DNA from: Clostridiaceae bacterium
Lineage (GTDB): Bacteria; Bacillota; Clostridia; Oscillospirales; Butyricicoccaceae
Direction of reading: 5' to 3'
Length of the DNA stretch: 64,000 bases
Assembly (NCBI GenBank): GCA_009911355.1
Contig: QXXE01000006.1
Location: forward strand, 37,011 to 101,010
Part shown: piece by piece, positions 35,355-43,203 of the stretch
Layout: every line of letters begins with the position of its first letter
Position numbering within the stretch: position 1 is the first letter of the stretch
Notes under the pieces: model-generated
Databases searched by the model: none
The model's input: the letters and a program-made list of their open reading frames with translations, nothing else
Told to the model about the DNA's origin: nothing
Made by a program: the position numbers and the translations under genes

Positions 35355-35386
35355 TAATTATACAAAATAAAGATTTTGTATAATTA
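35355..35386. repeat. AT-rich 14-bp perfect palindrome between ribU and the redox operon
   Basis: TAATTATACAAAAT (35355-35368), loop AAAG, ATTTTGTATAATTA (35373-35386). It lies downstream of the minus-strand redox operon and has no T-run, so it may be an mRNA 3' end hairpin or a protein-binding dyad. Confidence 0.55.
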
Positions 35387-35428
35387 AGGGGATAGGTTAC
35401 TAGGCATCACACAGCAGACGTGAACCTT

Positions 35429-36004
35429 TTATGAGGATTTATGCCACAGTTTGCAAATCCCTTGCGTCATTGTGCCCATCGGGCAAAACGCGCACCATGT
35501 CCGCGGCTTGTAGAGCACCATGACAATCAGGCCAAGCAGCAATGATGTAAGCATTAAGCTGTAAAAGCCAAAGCTGAACTGCGCAACCCAATCCGGAACA
35601 ATCCCTGGCGCATACGCCCAGCCCCAAGGGACGCGGAATGTCCAGAATAGCTTCACTGCCTCGCGCAGCGATGCTGCACTCGTGCCAACCAGCCAAGTTT
35701 GGAACAGCATATTCCCAAACATTGTCAGAAAAAAGGCCAGGAACCCGTACCGGAACCACTTTGAGTACATCCAAGATGGCGTCGGTTGGTTGCGGGAACA
35801 TTTCAGATCTCCGCCCAACTTCAAGCACAGCTGCCCACGTCCACACAGATGGTTGCAAAACCATTTATTCCGTCCAAACAAGGCAAAACCCAGCGGCAGC
35901 AAAAAGTCGATCATCCCTAACCACGCAAAGAGGATATTGAAGAAACCCAGCACAAAATAACTGATCGTCCAAATCCATAAGTAATCATACCAACGTTTTT
36001 TCAT
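35429..36004 (-). CDS. NapH/polyferredoxin-type Fe-S membrane protein
   Basis: 191-aa integral membrane protein with four to five hydrophobic helices. Two conserved cytoplasmic cysteine motifs are present: CNHLCGRGQL (C50, C54) and the late WCAFCPMGTMTQ. These match the membrane core of NapH/NosR/CcoG-type proteins, which move electrons from quinol or ferredoxin, but the usual C-terminal ferredoxin domain is absent. That role is filled by the separate ferredoxin encoded immediately upstream, whose stop overlaps this start (ATGA at 36004-36001). Last gene of the redox operon. Direction of electron flow is inference. Confidence 0.85.
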   Translation of the reverse strand: MKKRWYDYLWIWTISYFVLGFFNILFAWLGMIDFLLPLGFALFGRNKWFCNHLCGRGQLCLKLGGDLKCSRNQPTPSWMYSKWFRYGFLAFFLTMFGNMLFQTWLVGTSAASLREAVKLFWTFRVPWGWAYAPGIVPDWVAQFSFGFYSLMLTSLLLGLIVMVLYKPRTWCAFCPMGTMTQGICKLWHKSS

Positions 36005-36207
36005 GCCTCTCCTCCCCGTTCAGTTAGCTTTATGCAACTCGCTGGACAGGACCTCATACACAGGCCGCAGCCAACACAAATGCGGCGGTCAATCTCTGCC
36101 CAGCAGCCATTTGCAACGCTGGCAGCACTTGTGGGACATACTGCCCCACAAGTGCCACAAGCTACACATACAGTACGGTCAACAACGGCATATCGCTTAG
36201 ATGCCAT
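36001..36207 (-). CDS. 2x[4Fe-4S] ferredoxin
   Basis: 68-aa bacterial ferredoxin with two complete cluster motifs: C14xxCxxC20xxxCP and C44xxCxxC50xxxCP. Start 36207 (MASKRYAV) is preferred to 36222 because GGGGGG lies eight bases upstream and the start overlaps the trxA stop as TGATG. Both ends overlap neighbours, so the four operon genes are tightly coupled. Likely electron carrier between the NapH-like membrane protein and the thioredoxin reductase subunit. Confidence 0.93.
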   Translation of the reverse strand: MASKRYAVVDRTVCVACGTCGAVCPTSAASVANGCWAEIDRRICVGCGLCMRSCPASCIKLTERGGEA

Positions 36208-36527
36208 CAGGATACCCCCCATGCCTGTAGTTTTTGCTCCATCCCGTTTTTATCAATAAACCCAACGGAAGTACCTTGCACGCTCCCCTCCTGGAAAAAC
36301 AGCAGGGTCGGGATGCTTGCAACGCCAAATTCCATCGCAAGCTCTGGCGCATGATCAACGTTCGCCTTCACGACTTTGAGTTTGCCTTGATATGCTTCCG
36401 CAATTTCATGGATGATTGGCGAAAGCATTTGGCAGGGGCCACACCAGTCAGCATAAAAATCCACCAAGACAGGGATTTCCGACTGTTTCACTTCTTGTGC
36501 AAAATTTTTAATGTTAACCTCTTTCAT
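36207..36527 (-). CDS. trxA: thioredoxin
   Basis: 106-aa thioredoxin with the active site YADWCGPCQML (C29, C32), the buried Asp23 in VDFYADW and the cis-Pro in ASIPTLLFF. The start at 36527 has AAGGAGAAAC upstream; the frame opening at 36572 is inside the FTR gene and is rejected. It overlaps the FTR stop by ATGA. It is the expected disulfide substrate of the adjacent ferredoxin-thioredoxin reductase. Confidence 0.96.
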   Translation of the reverse strand: MKEVNIKNFAQEVKQSEIPVLVDFYADWCGPCQMLSPIIHEIAEAYQGKLKVVKANVDHAPELAMEFGVASIPTLLFFQEGSVQGTSVGFIDKNGMEQKLQAWGVS

Positions 36528-36748
36528 GATGTTTCTCCTTCCTTTTGATAGGATTTGTAATAAAGCATACAATGACAGTAGCCTTCATAATTCGGATCGT
36601 CCATTTGCTCCCGGAACTCCTGGCACATGCACCGGTTGGCGTCTGTCCGTTCCAAACGGCAAGGACAATAGCCGCCGGTACGCTGCAAGCCTTCTCGTAT
36701 GGTTTTGACGATCTCAGTATCCGGATTTAATGTAATGGTTGCTTTCAA
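36524..36748 (-). CDS. ferredoxin-thioredoxin reductase catalytic subunit-like protein
   Basis: 74-aa FTR catalytic-chain protein that uses a [4Fe-4S] cluster and adjacent disulfide to reduce thioredoxin with ferredoxin electrons. All six family cysteines are seen: CPC (28, 30), CMC (40, 42) and CHC (58, 60). CMC replaces the plant CPC, as in other anaerobe versions. TTG 36748 is favoured over GTG 36757 because AGGCGGTG is a near-ideal SD six bases before TTG and relatives start at the same point of the fold. No FTR variable subunit is present. First gene of the operon. Confidence 0.9.
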   Translation of the reverse strand: MKATITLNPDTEIVKTIREGLQRTGGYCPCRLERTDANRCMCQEFREQMDDPNYEGYCHCMLYYKSYQKEGETS

Positions 36749-36780
36749 TGAAAACACCGCCTTTCCTTTTTGACAATTTC

Positions 36781-36822
36781 ATTCTATCAAAAAAGTAAGC
36801 CGGTGTATGTAATCAGGTCACA
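36781..36822 (-). promoter_or_regulatory. candidate Crp/Fnr-type class II promoter of the redox operon
   Basis: Minus strand: dyad TGTGACCTGATTACA (36822-36808), then -10 TAGAAT (36786-36781) with no good -35. With a start near 36774 the dyad centre lies about 41 bp upstream, the class II activator position where a Crp/Fnr protein overlaps the -35. The Crp/Fnr gene ends 11 bp beyond the dyad. Confidence 0.55.
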
Positions 36823-36832
36823 TTCCGAAAGC

Positions 36833-37495
36833 TCAAAGAAGTTTTTGTAATTTTCCCTTGTCCAAGATCTCCACTTTTCCGCGCTTTACAGCAACAATCC
36901 CTTCTTCGGACAGGTATTTCATAACCTTTGAGACCACTTCCCTGGCGCTGCCGATATTCCGTGCGATTTCATCCTGCGTCATATTGAGCACCATATGGCC
37001 TTCCCGTGCCATCTCATCCCAAAGAAAGATCGCTACACGGCGGTCTGCCCCCATAAAAAGGATCTGCTGCATCATCCACATAACGTCGGAAAAGCGCTCT
37101 GTTACCTGTTTATAGATGGATAGTCCGACATAGGGGTTATTCTCCATGATTGGATGCAATACGCTGACTGGAATCACGACCGACCGAACCGCTTCGGCCG
37201 CTTCAATCAGAATATCAAATTGGATAGAATCCAGCAGGCACGAAGCTGACAGGACACAGCTTTCCCCTTTATGGATACGGAACAGCGTAACCTCCCGTCC
37301 TTCCTCCGAAACGATATAGACGCGAAGCACGCCGGAAAGAACCAAAACCGCGCCTTTACAGCCCATATCGGAGCGGTGAACCTGAGCGCCTTTCTCATAT
37401 AAGACCTCCGCACAGCTTTGCAGGATATTTTCTTTTTCTTCCTCCGACAGCCTTCCCCAGAAAGGATAAGCTTCCGCGAAAATACTTTCTTCCAT
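36833..37495 (-). CDS. Crp/Fnr family transcriptional regulator
   Basis: 220-aa regulator. An N-terminal cyclic-nucleotide-binding-like barrel has VLSGVLRVYIVSEEGREVTL split across strands; a C-terminal helix-turn-helix has MTQDEIARNIGSAREVVSK and the wing EGIVAVKRGKVEIL. C80 and C86 in GESCVLSASCLL are a conserved pair in a Clostridia subgroup and may sense redox state; there is no Fnr-type N-terminal Cys cluster. The start at 37495 follows GAGGTG; the open frame to 37693 is not credible. It is the likely activator of the adjacent FTR-Trx-Fd operon. Confidence 0.9.
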   Translation of the reverse strand: MEESIFAEAYPFWGRLSEEEKENILQSCAEVLYEKGAQVHRSDMGCKGAVLVLSGVLRVYIVSEEGREVTLFRIHKGESCVLSASCLLDSIQFDILIEAAEAVRSVVIPVSVLHPIMENNPYVGLSIYKQVTERFSDVMWMMQQILFMGADRRVAIFLWDEMAREGHMVLNMTQDEIARNIGSAREVVSKVMKYLSEEGIVAVKRGKVEILDKGKLQKLL

Positions 37496-37766
37496 CTTCA
37501 GTTTCACCTCAATTATCAAATCCGATTCTGGTCCATTTTCTTCATTACCGCTTCCATCTTTATTGAACCCATAAAATACACTAAAACGAATAATGAAGCC
37601 ACTATTTGGCAGAGATACAAAAGCGAATTTGCAAAACCACCATCTCCGTTGGTGGAAGCACCTGCCAATATTGCAAAGCCAGTATTTCTGCAAAACATAA
37701 CAAAGTTTTCAAAAGATAAATAAACTGATGATTTGCGATGTATGCATTTCGTTCTCTATAAGCTGT
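37496..37766 (-). other. long 5' region of the Crp/Fnr gene with a doubtful 60-codon ORF
   Basis: The only good promoter upstream lies at 37795-37767, leaving a leader of about 265 nt. It contains a CCACCA/TGGTGG hairpin near 37645 and a 60-codon frame (37698-37516) with one hydrophobic segment but no SD. The frame ends 20 nt before the Crp start. I cannot tell a small membrane protein from chance. Confidence 0.3.
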
Positions 37767-37795
37767 AGTTTAGCATATTCCTCCAGTTTCGTCAA
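37767..37795 (-). promoter_or_regulatory. SigA promoter upstream of the Crp/Fnr gene
   Basis: Minus strand TTGACG (37795-37790), 17-nt spacer, TAAACT (37772-37767). Good match in both boxes. The first minus-strand gene downstream with an SD is the Crp/Fnr regulator. Confidence 0.55.
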
Positions 37796-37825
37796 TCCCA
37801 GCACCCAAATAGCCCAGCCTTGTAC

Positions 37826-37860
37826 AAATGGCCTCCCCCTATTGGGGAAGGCCATTTCTT
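37826..37860. terminator. stem-loop between the DUF5808-like gene and the Crp promoter
   Basis: AAATGGCCT plus CCCC pairs with GGGG plus AGGCCATTT (37826-37857), followed on the plus strand by CTTTAG. It may end the leu-DUF5808 transcript from the minus side; the T-run there is poor. Confidence 0.5.
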
Positions 37861-37952
37861 TAGATATTAACTCCCTTTTCGTAAAAATGCATATTTTCAC
37901 ATATGATCACTGATTTACACTCACCCGACAACTCTTTAAACCGGAAGTCGCT

Positions 37953-38132
37953 TTAAAGAACACGGACTAATATAACTATAAAAATAATAGTAAATATCCA
38001 TGTCCACTTATTTCCTAAATTCATCGTATAGCCAAACATACTTCGCGGTCTTTTGATAATTACCCTTTTGTCTTCTCTGCTGAAATATAGTCTTCCGATT
38101 AACCAGCCATCATCGCTATTGCTTGATTTCAT
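37953..38132 (-). CDS. small DUF5808-like membrane protein
   Basis: 59-aa protein. An N-terminal soluble part reads DDGWLIGRLYFSREDKRV and GYTMNLGNKW, which fits the DUF5808 pattern (W-x-x-G-x-x-Y-x-N-x-x-D-x-R, then G-x-T-x-N-x-x-N). One transmembrane helix (WTWIFTIIFIVILVRVL) ends it. ATG 38132 follows AAAAAAGGAGAA at a good distance. It sits 47 nt after leuB with no terminator between, so it may be co-transcribed with the leucine genes. Function unknown. Confidence 0.7.
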   Translation of the reverse strand: MKSSNSDDGWLIGRLYFSREDKRVIIKRPRSMFGYTMNLGNKWTWIFTIIFIVILVRVL

Positions 38133-38179
38133 AACGTTCTCCTTTTTTAGCGGGTACACAATTCCGAAAAGGGAGAATA

Positions 38180-39256
38180 TTAAAGGTTTTCACGGATTTT
38201 TTCGCCCATCTCGCTGGTAGAAAGGATTTTTTCACCGCCATAAGCGATATCCGCTGTACGATGCCCATCATTCAGTGCCTTTTCAACGGCGGACTCAATC
38301 GTATCAGCTTCATCAGAAAGCCCAAACGAATACCGCAGCATCATTGCGCACGAGAGAATCGTTGCAATAGGATTCGCGATCCCCTTCCCGGCAATATCCG
38401 GTGCCGAGCCATGGATCGGCTCATACATCCCGCGGCCGGTCTCCCCAATCGAAGCAGAGGGCAGCATACCGATCGATCCGGTAATCATTGACGCTTCGTC
38501 GGAAAGAATGTCACCAAACAAATTGCCGGTTACAATAACATCAAATTGACCGGGGTTGCGCACCAGCTGCATAGCAGCGTTATCCACGTACATGTGGCCT
38601 AGTTCCACATCAGGATATTCCTGAGCGACACGGGTTACCGTTTCCCTCCAAAGGCGCGAGGTTTCCAGAACATTTGATTTATCAACGCTTGTAACCTTTT
38701 TAGAGCGCACACGCGCCATCTCAAATGCGCGCCGTGCAATCCGCTCAACTTCATAGACTGAGTAATTCATATCATCACAGCCCATTTCGCCCCAGCCACA
38801 ATCGCTTTCCTTCCGATAATGCTTTCCGAAATATACATCACCGGTCAATTCCCGGCAAACGACGATATCAAATCCGTCGCCAATGATTTCCGGTTTGATC
38901 GGGCAAGCGCCAGCCAACGCCTTATACATCATTGCAGGACGGATATTGGCAAACAACCCGAGGCTTTCGCGCAGGCCAAGCAGCGCTTTTTCCGGACGCT
39001 TTGCAGACTCTACGCTGTCCCACTTCGGTCCGCCTACCGCGCCCAGCAGCACCGAATCTGCTGATTTGCAAATATCAATGGTTTCCTGTGTTAAGGGAAT
39101 GCCGTTTACATCAATAGAACAGCCGCCCGCAAGCACTTCCTGGAACACAAATTCATGCCCAAACTTTGCACCAACCTTTTCCAGCACCAGCATCGCTTCG
39201 GTCACAATCTCCGGGCCAATCCCATCACCTTTAATGACTGCAATTTGATAGCGCAT
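38180..39256 (-). CDS. leuB: 3-isopropylmalate dehydrogenase
   Basis: 358-aa NAD-dependent oxidative decarboxylase giving 2-ketoisocaproate. Diagnostic segments are GDGIGPEIVTEAM, VLLGAVGGPKWD, LRESLGLFANIRP, the ELTGDVYFG substrate loop, and GSAPDIAGKGIANPIA for NAD. Length is typical. It lies 2 nt downstream of leuD and is the last enzyme of the leu operon. Confidence 0.97.
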   Translation of the reverse strand: MRYQIAVIKGDGIGPEIVTEAMLVLEKVGAKFGHEFVFQEVLAGGCSIDVNGIPLTQETIDICKSADSVLLGAVGGPKWDSVESAKRPEKALLGLRESLGLFANIRPAMMYKALAGACPIKPEIIGDGFDIVVCRELTGDVYFGKHYRKESDCGWGEMGCDDMNYSVYEVERIARRAFEMARVRSKKVTSVDKSNVLETSRLWRETVTRVAQEYPDVELGHMYVDNAAMQLVRNPGQFDVIVTGNLFGDILSDEASMITGSIGMLPSASIGETGRGMYEPIHGSAPDIAGKGIANPIATILSCAMMLRYSFGLSDEADTIESAVEKALNDGHRTADIAYGGEKILSTSEMGEKIRENL

Positions 39257-39258
39257 GT

Positions 39259-39750
39259 TTACTCTCCCCTCTCCCGCAGCGACTTCAGCAGGCCACCCGC
39301 TTTGACGATGCTCTGAATAAAGGGCGGGAAGGCTGCTGCCTGATAGGTCTCACCCTTTGTCTCATTGGTAATCACGCCGGTATCAAAATCGATTGAGACC
39401 GTATCCCCTGCCTGGATCGCATTTGCCGCTTCCTCACACTCAAGGATTGGAAGCCCAATATTGATCGCATTCCGGTAAAAAATACGTGCAAAAGAAGTCG
39501 CAATGACACAAGAAACTTGATTTTCCCGCAGTACCAGCGGAGCGTGCTCGCGGGAGGAACCGCAGCCAAAATTCCGGGTTGCCACAACGATGTCACCGGG
39601 CTGTACCTTCTTTACAAATTCCGTGTCAATATCCTCCATTGCGTGGCTGGAAAGCTCTTTCACATCCGCAATATTCAGATAGCGTGCCGGGATAATTACG
39701 TCGGTATCAACGTTGTCCCCATATTTGAAGACTCTACCTTTTACAACCAT
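39259..39750 (-). CDS. leuD: 3-isopropylmalate dehydratase small subunit
   Basis: 163-aa swivel domain of isopropylmalate isomerase. Seen: [29 protein letters not shown] (substrate phosphate/carboxylate loop) and [15 protein letters not shown]. The short form pairs with the 419-aa LeuC type encoded 11 nt upstream. The SD AAGGAGGTT precedes ATG 39750. Confidence 0.97.
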   Translation of the reverse strand: MVVKGRVFKYGDNVDTDVIIPARYLNIADVKELSSHAMEDIDTEFVKKVQPGDIVVATRNFGCGSSREHAPLVLRENQVSCVIATSFARIFYRNAINIGLPILECEEAANAIQAGDTVSIDFDTGVITNETKGETYQAAAFPPFIQSIVKAGGLLKSLRERGE

Positions 39751-39761
39751 TTTGAACCTCC

Positions 39762-41021
39762 TTAAATGTCTTCCGGAGAGCAGATATAGCCCTTAACCGC
39801 CGAAGCTGCTGCAACTGCCGGGCTTGCCAAATAGATTTCCGAGGTAATATGCCCCATGCGTCCAACAAAATTGCGGTTTGTGGTCGACACTGACCGCTCC
39901 CCCTGTGCCAGAACACCCATATGTCCGCCCAGGCAGGGGCCGCAGGTTGGGGTAGAAACAATTGCGCCAGCCTGAATAAAGGTCTTTGCCAGCCCCTCTT
40001 CAATGCACTGCAAGTAGACCTCCTGCGTTGCAGGGATTACGATCGTGCGCACGCCCTCTGCGACATGCCGCCCTTTCAGGATACCAGCCGCAATGCGCAT
40101 ATCCTCAATACGGCCATTTGTGCAAGAGCCAATTACGCACTGCTGGATGTCGATATGCTCAAGTTCGTCAGTTGTCTTTGTATTCTCCGGCAGGTGCGGG
40201 CAGGCAACTGTGGGACGCAGCGCAGACAGGTCAATTTCAATCACGTCCGTATATTCCGCATCTTCATCCGCTGTAAACTCAATTACTTTACGGTGTACGC
40301 GCCCGGAAATGTAGTCACGTGTTGCTTCATCCACCGGGAAAATCCCGTTTTTCGCACCCGCTTCAATCGCCATATTGCAGATCGTAAAGCGGTCATCCAT
40401 TGAAAGGGATTGCACACCCTCCCCTGCGAATTCCATTGACTGGTAAAGCGCGCCGTCAACACCAATCCGGCCAATAATATGTAAAATTACATCCTTGCCG
40501 GAAATCCAGGGCGCTTTCCGCCCCTTCAGTACAAATTGGATGGCAGACGGCACCTTAAACCATGCTTTGCCAGTCGCCATACCAGCAGCAAGGTCGGTAG
40601 AGCCAACGCCGGTCGAAAATGCGCCCAGCGCGCCATAGGTACAGGTATGCGAATCGGCGCCAATGATCAGTTCACCTGGGGCTGTCAGCCCTTTTTCGGG
40701 CAGCAGCGCGTGTTCAATCCCCATTTCCCCAACATCGAAAAAATTCAAAATGCCATGCTTTTTAGCAAATTCACGGCACTCCAAACATTGCTGCGCCGAT
40801 TTAATATCCTTATTGGGTGCGAAGTGGTCCATTACCAGCGCTACTTTCTGGTTATCAAATACTTTATCGAAACCTGCCTTTTCCATTTCCCGGATTGCAA
40901 CCGGCCCTGTAATATCGTTTGCAAGGTTCAGGTCGACGCTTGCTTCAATCAGCTGCCCGGCAGAAACCGTTTCCAGGCCGGCGTGATGCGCAAGGATTTT
41001 CTGTGTCATCGTCATTCCCAT
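39762..41021 (-). CDS. leuC: 3-isopropylmalate dehydratase large subunit
   Basis: 419-aa aconitase-family [4Fe-4S] enzyme interconverting 2- and 3-isopropylmalate. Cluster ligands fit [10 protein letters not shown] and the late [13 protein letters not shown] (C-x-x-C); [15 protein letters not shown] is the active-site loop. It is the short archaeal/clostridial LeuC type. The start at 41021 (MGMTMTQKI) has GGGAGGAG 11 nt upstream; the longer frame to 41096 overlaps leuA. Co-transcribed from the leuA T-box. Confidence 0.96.
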   Translation of the reverse strand: MGMTMTQKILAHHAGLETVSAGQLIEASVDLNLANDITGPVAIREMEKAGFDKVFDNQKVALVMDHFAPNKDIKSAQQCLECREFAKKHGILNFFDVGEMGIEHALLPEKGLTAPGELIIGADSHTCTYGALGAFSTGVGSTDLAAGMATGKAWFKVPSAIQFVLKGRKAPWISGKDVILHIIGRIGVDGALYQSMEFAGEGVQSLSMDDRFTICNMAIEAGAKNGIFPVDEATRDYISGRVHRKVIEFTADEDAEYTDVIEIDLSALRPTVACPHLPENTKTTDELEHIDIQQCVIGSCTNGRIEDMRIAAGILKGRHVAEGVRTIVIPATQEVYLQCIEEGLAKTFIQAGAIVSTPTCGPCLGGHMGVLAQGERSVSTTNRNFVGRMGHITSEIYLASPAVAAASAVKGYICSPEDI

Positions 41022-41040
41022 CGTGTCAATACTCCTCCCT

Positions 41041-42549
41041 TTATTCGTTAAAAAATTTGTTGATGCCGTTAACATAAGCCTTGATAGACGCTTCAATTAC
41101 GTCGGTCGATACGCCGCGCCCGGTGACCCATTCGCCGCCGTCAAGCGAAATCTTTACAATCGCTTCGCCCTGTGCATCCTCGCCCTCCGTAATTGCGTTC
41201 AGAGAGTAATCTTCCAGCACAAAGTCCTTGCCAACGATCTTATTGAGCGCACGGTATGCAGCGTTAATCGGGCCGTCGGAAGCCGCAACGCGTTCACAGA
41301 TGTCGTCGCCGTGCTTGAGCCGGATTACCGCAGTCGAAGTAATCGCGTTGCCCGAATTGATTACAAAATTCACCAGCGTGTAGCGCTCCGCCCCAGAGAC
41401 CGGCACCGCACCGACAATTGCTTCCAAGTCGCGGTCCTTAATGGTCTTTTTCTTATCGGCGAGCAGTTTGAACTTTTCAAAAGCTTTATCAATCTTAGAC
41501 TGGTCCAGGCTGTAACCCAATGCGCGCAGGCGGTCTTCAAAAGCGTGCCTGCCGGAATGCTTTCCAAGCACAATCGCGTTCTGTGGGATACCGACCGATT
41601 CCGGTGTCATAATTTCATAAGTTTCTTTATTGGCAAGCACGCCGTGCTGATGGATGCCGGATTCATGGGCAAATGCATTTGCGCCGACAATCGCTTTCGT
41701 AGGTGCAACCGGCACGCCGGTGATGGTCTGAATCATACGGCTTGCACGGTAAATCTGATTGGTGTGGATATTGGTATCCGCACCGAAATAACTGCGGCGG
41801 GTACGGATTGCCATAACGCACTCCTCCATAGAGGCGTTGCCCGCACGTTCACCGATCCCGTTGATTGTACATTCAATCTGCCCAATGCCCGCGCGGACAC
41901 CGGCAAGGGTATTCGCAACCGCCATGCCAAGATCGTCGTGGCAATGGCAGGACAGCGTTACATTTTCAACGCCCTTTACATGTTCACAGACATAACGCAC
42001 GCGCTCCGCATATTCTTCCGGCAGGACATAGCCGACTGTATCCGGGATATTCAGCGTCGTAGCGCCCGCTTCGATCGCTGTCTCAAATACGCGGCAGAGG
42101 AAATCCAGGTCGGACCGGGTCGCGTCCTCTGCGGAGAACTCAATATCCTCACAGTAATGCCGCGCATATGCGACATGGTGCCGGACGCTCTCAACAACTT
42201 CCTCTTCGCTCATCTTCAATTTGTACTCCATGTGTACCGGCGAGGTCGCAAGAAATACATGGATCCGTTTTTTTGTTGCATACTGGATAGCATTCCATGC
42301 CGCATCGATATCTTTTTCCGTGCAGCGTGCCAGCGAGCAGACTACCGCGTTTTTTACGGTATCCGCAATTGCTGCAATTGCCGCCGCATCGCCCGGCGAC
42401 GCAATCGCAAAGCCTGCTTCGATGACATCCACGCCCATTGCGTCCAGCTGGCGCGCAACCTCGATTTTTTCGTTCAGGTTCATGCTGCACCCGGGCGACT
42501 GCTCACCATCGCGCAGGGTTGTGTCAAAAATTTTTACTGTTCTTGCCAT
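41041..42549 (-). CDS. leuA: 2-isopropylmalate synthase
   Basis: 502-aa enzyme condensing acetyl-CoA with 2-ketoisovalerate, the committed step of leucine synthesis. The TIM barrel has [17 protein letters not shown] (metal Asp and Arg), [15 protein letters not shown] and [13 protein letters not shown]. The C-terminal LeuA dimer domain (about 370-500) normally gives leucine feedback inhibition. ATG 42549 follows GGAGGACG; the frame to 42651 runs into the T-box terminator and is rejected. First gene of leuACDB. Confidence 0.97.
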   Translation of the reverse strand: MARTVKIFDTTLRDGEQSPGCSMNLNEKIEVARQLDAMGVDVIEAGFAIASPGDAAAIAAIADTVKNAVVCSLARCTEKDIDAAWNAIQYATKKRIHVFLATSPVHMEYKLKMSEEEVVESVRHHVAYARHYCEDIEFSAEDATRSDLDFLCRVFETAIEAGATTLNIPDTVGYVLPEEYAERVRYVCEHVKGVENVTLSCHCHDDLGMAVANTLAGVRAGIGQIECTINGIGERAGNASMEECVMAIRTRRSYFGADTNIHTNQIYRASRMIQTITGVPVAPTKAIVGANAFAHESGIHQHGVLANKETYEIMTPESVGIPQNAIVLGKHSGRHAFEDRLRALGYSLDQSKIDKAFEKFKLLADKKKTIKDRDLEAIVGAVPVSGAERYTLVNFVINSGNAITSTAVIRLKHGDDICERVAASDGPINAAYRALNKIVGKDFVLEDYSLNAITEGEDAQGEAIVKISLDGGEWVTGRGVSTDVIEASIKAYVNGINKFFNE

Positions 42550-42590
42550 TTTGGATCGTCCTCCATTCCAATATAGATTTGATTCGGGAC

Positions 42591-42631
42591 AAAAAAAGCT
42601 TCGTCCCTTCCCTACAGCAAAGAGACGAAGC
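42591..42631 (-). terminator. T-box terminator hairpin of the leu leader
   Basis: Minus strand GCTTCGTC (42631-42624) pairs with GACGAAGC (42605-42598), followed by TTTTTTT. It lies directly after the antiterminator sequence and 42 nt before leuA. Confidence 0.9.
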
Positions 42632-42868
42632 ATTAAACTCCGCGTTACCACTCTTCTTGCCGCAGCTGCCTGCGGCCACTCAGCGCATATCGAACAATAT
42701 GCCTCCCCTCTAACGGTGGGACTTCCGGCTCCGCTTACTGGCTTTCGCGTTCAGCGGGCTGCTCCCGGGCGAGTTTCACAGCCATCCGCTGCCGTCTTCC
42801 ACCAACCGACGGCTCTCTGTGTGCTTCCCTGCTGCTACTTTACCCATTCATCACATTTCAAGAATCTA
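42591..42868 (-). promoter_or_regulatory. leucine-specific T-box riboswitch
   Basis: Minus-strand leader of leuACDB that senses uncharged tRNA-Leu. Stem I marks are AGAGAG and GGTTGGTGGAAGA; the specifier region reads GTGAAACTCGCCCGGGAGC, placing codon CTC (Leu) at 42773-42771. The T-box proper is AGTGGTAACGCGG (42652-42640), whose TGGT bulge would pair the tRNA ACCA end. The terminator follows. Uncharged tRNA-Leu should favour the antiterminator and switch the operon on. Confidence 0.93.
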
Positions 42869-42874
42869 TGGATT

Positions 42875-42904
42875 ATTTTATAAAATTCCTGACGGCTTGT
42901 CAAG
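42875..42904 (-). promoter_or_regulatory. SigA promoter of the leu T-box transcript
   Basis: Minus strand TTGACA (42904-42899), 18-nt spacer, TAAAAT (42880-42875); an overlapping TATAAA gives a 16-nt spacer. Start near 42868, just before T-box stem I. Confidence 0.8.
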
Positions 42905-43203
42905 CCTTTTTTTAAATTTTCTTGCAGCAATGCTGTATTTCACTTGCAAGTCTTCCAAGAATGTTGTATGATGGAAAATAAGGATTTCTGCCTTACTGGA
43001 CGGCTTCGCAAGGAGGTAGCTGAAAGGAATATTTATTCGAGGTCACCGCCGAACGGCTGCGCGGCCTCCCCCGGGATGCTGCCCTGCTCCAAACCAGGCA
43101 TGCGCTTGAGCAGCGGACTGAGCTCCGCTCACGTGAGCTGCTACCCGGGCTGTGGAAAGTAACCAATAAGCTGCGAAGCATACCGAAAGCAGAGGAAGCC
43201 CTA

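Noticed and set aside
41023..42576. 517-codon plus-strand frame opposite leuA
   Set aside because: Shadow of leuA. Codon bias with few TTA/CTA/TCA codons keeps the antisense frame open; the product is low-complexity basic sequence with no domain.
42893..42914. Plus-strand terminator GGCTTGTCAAGCC followed by T7
   Set aside because: It overlaps the minus-strand leu promoter and no plus-strand gene lies upstream to terminate; the stem is only five pairs.
42944..43162. 72-codon plus-strand ORF
   Set aside because: Different frame from the coding-like reading that leads into the 43204 gene; composition is random and starts lack an SD.
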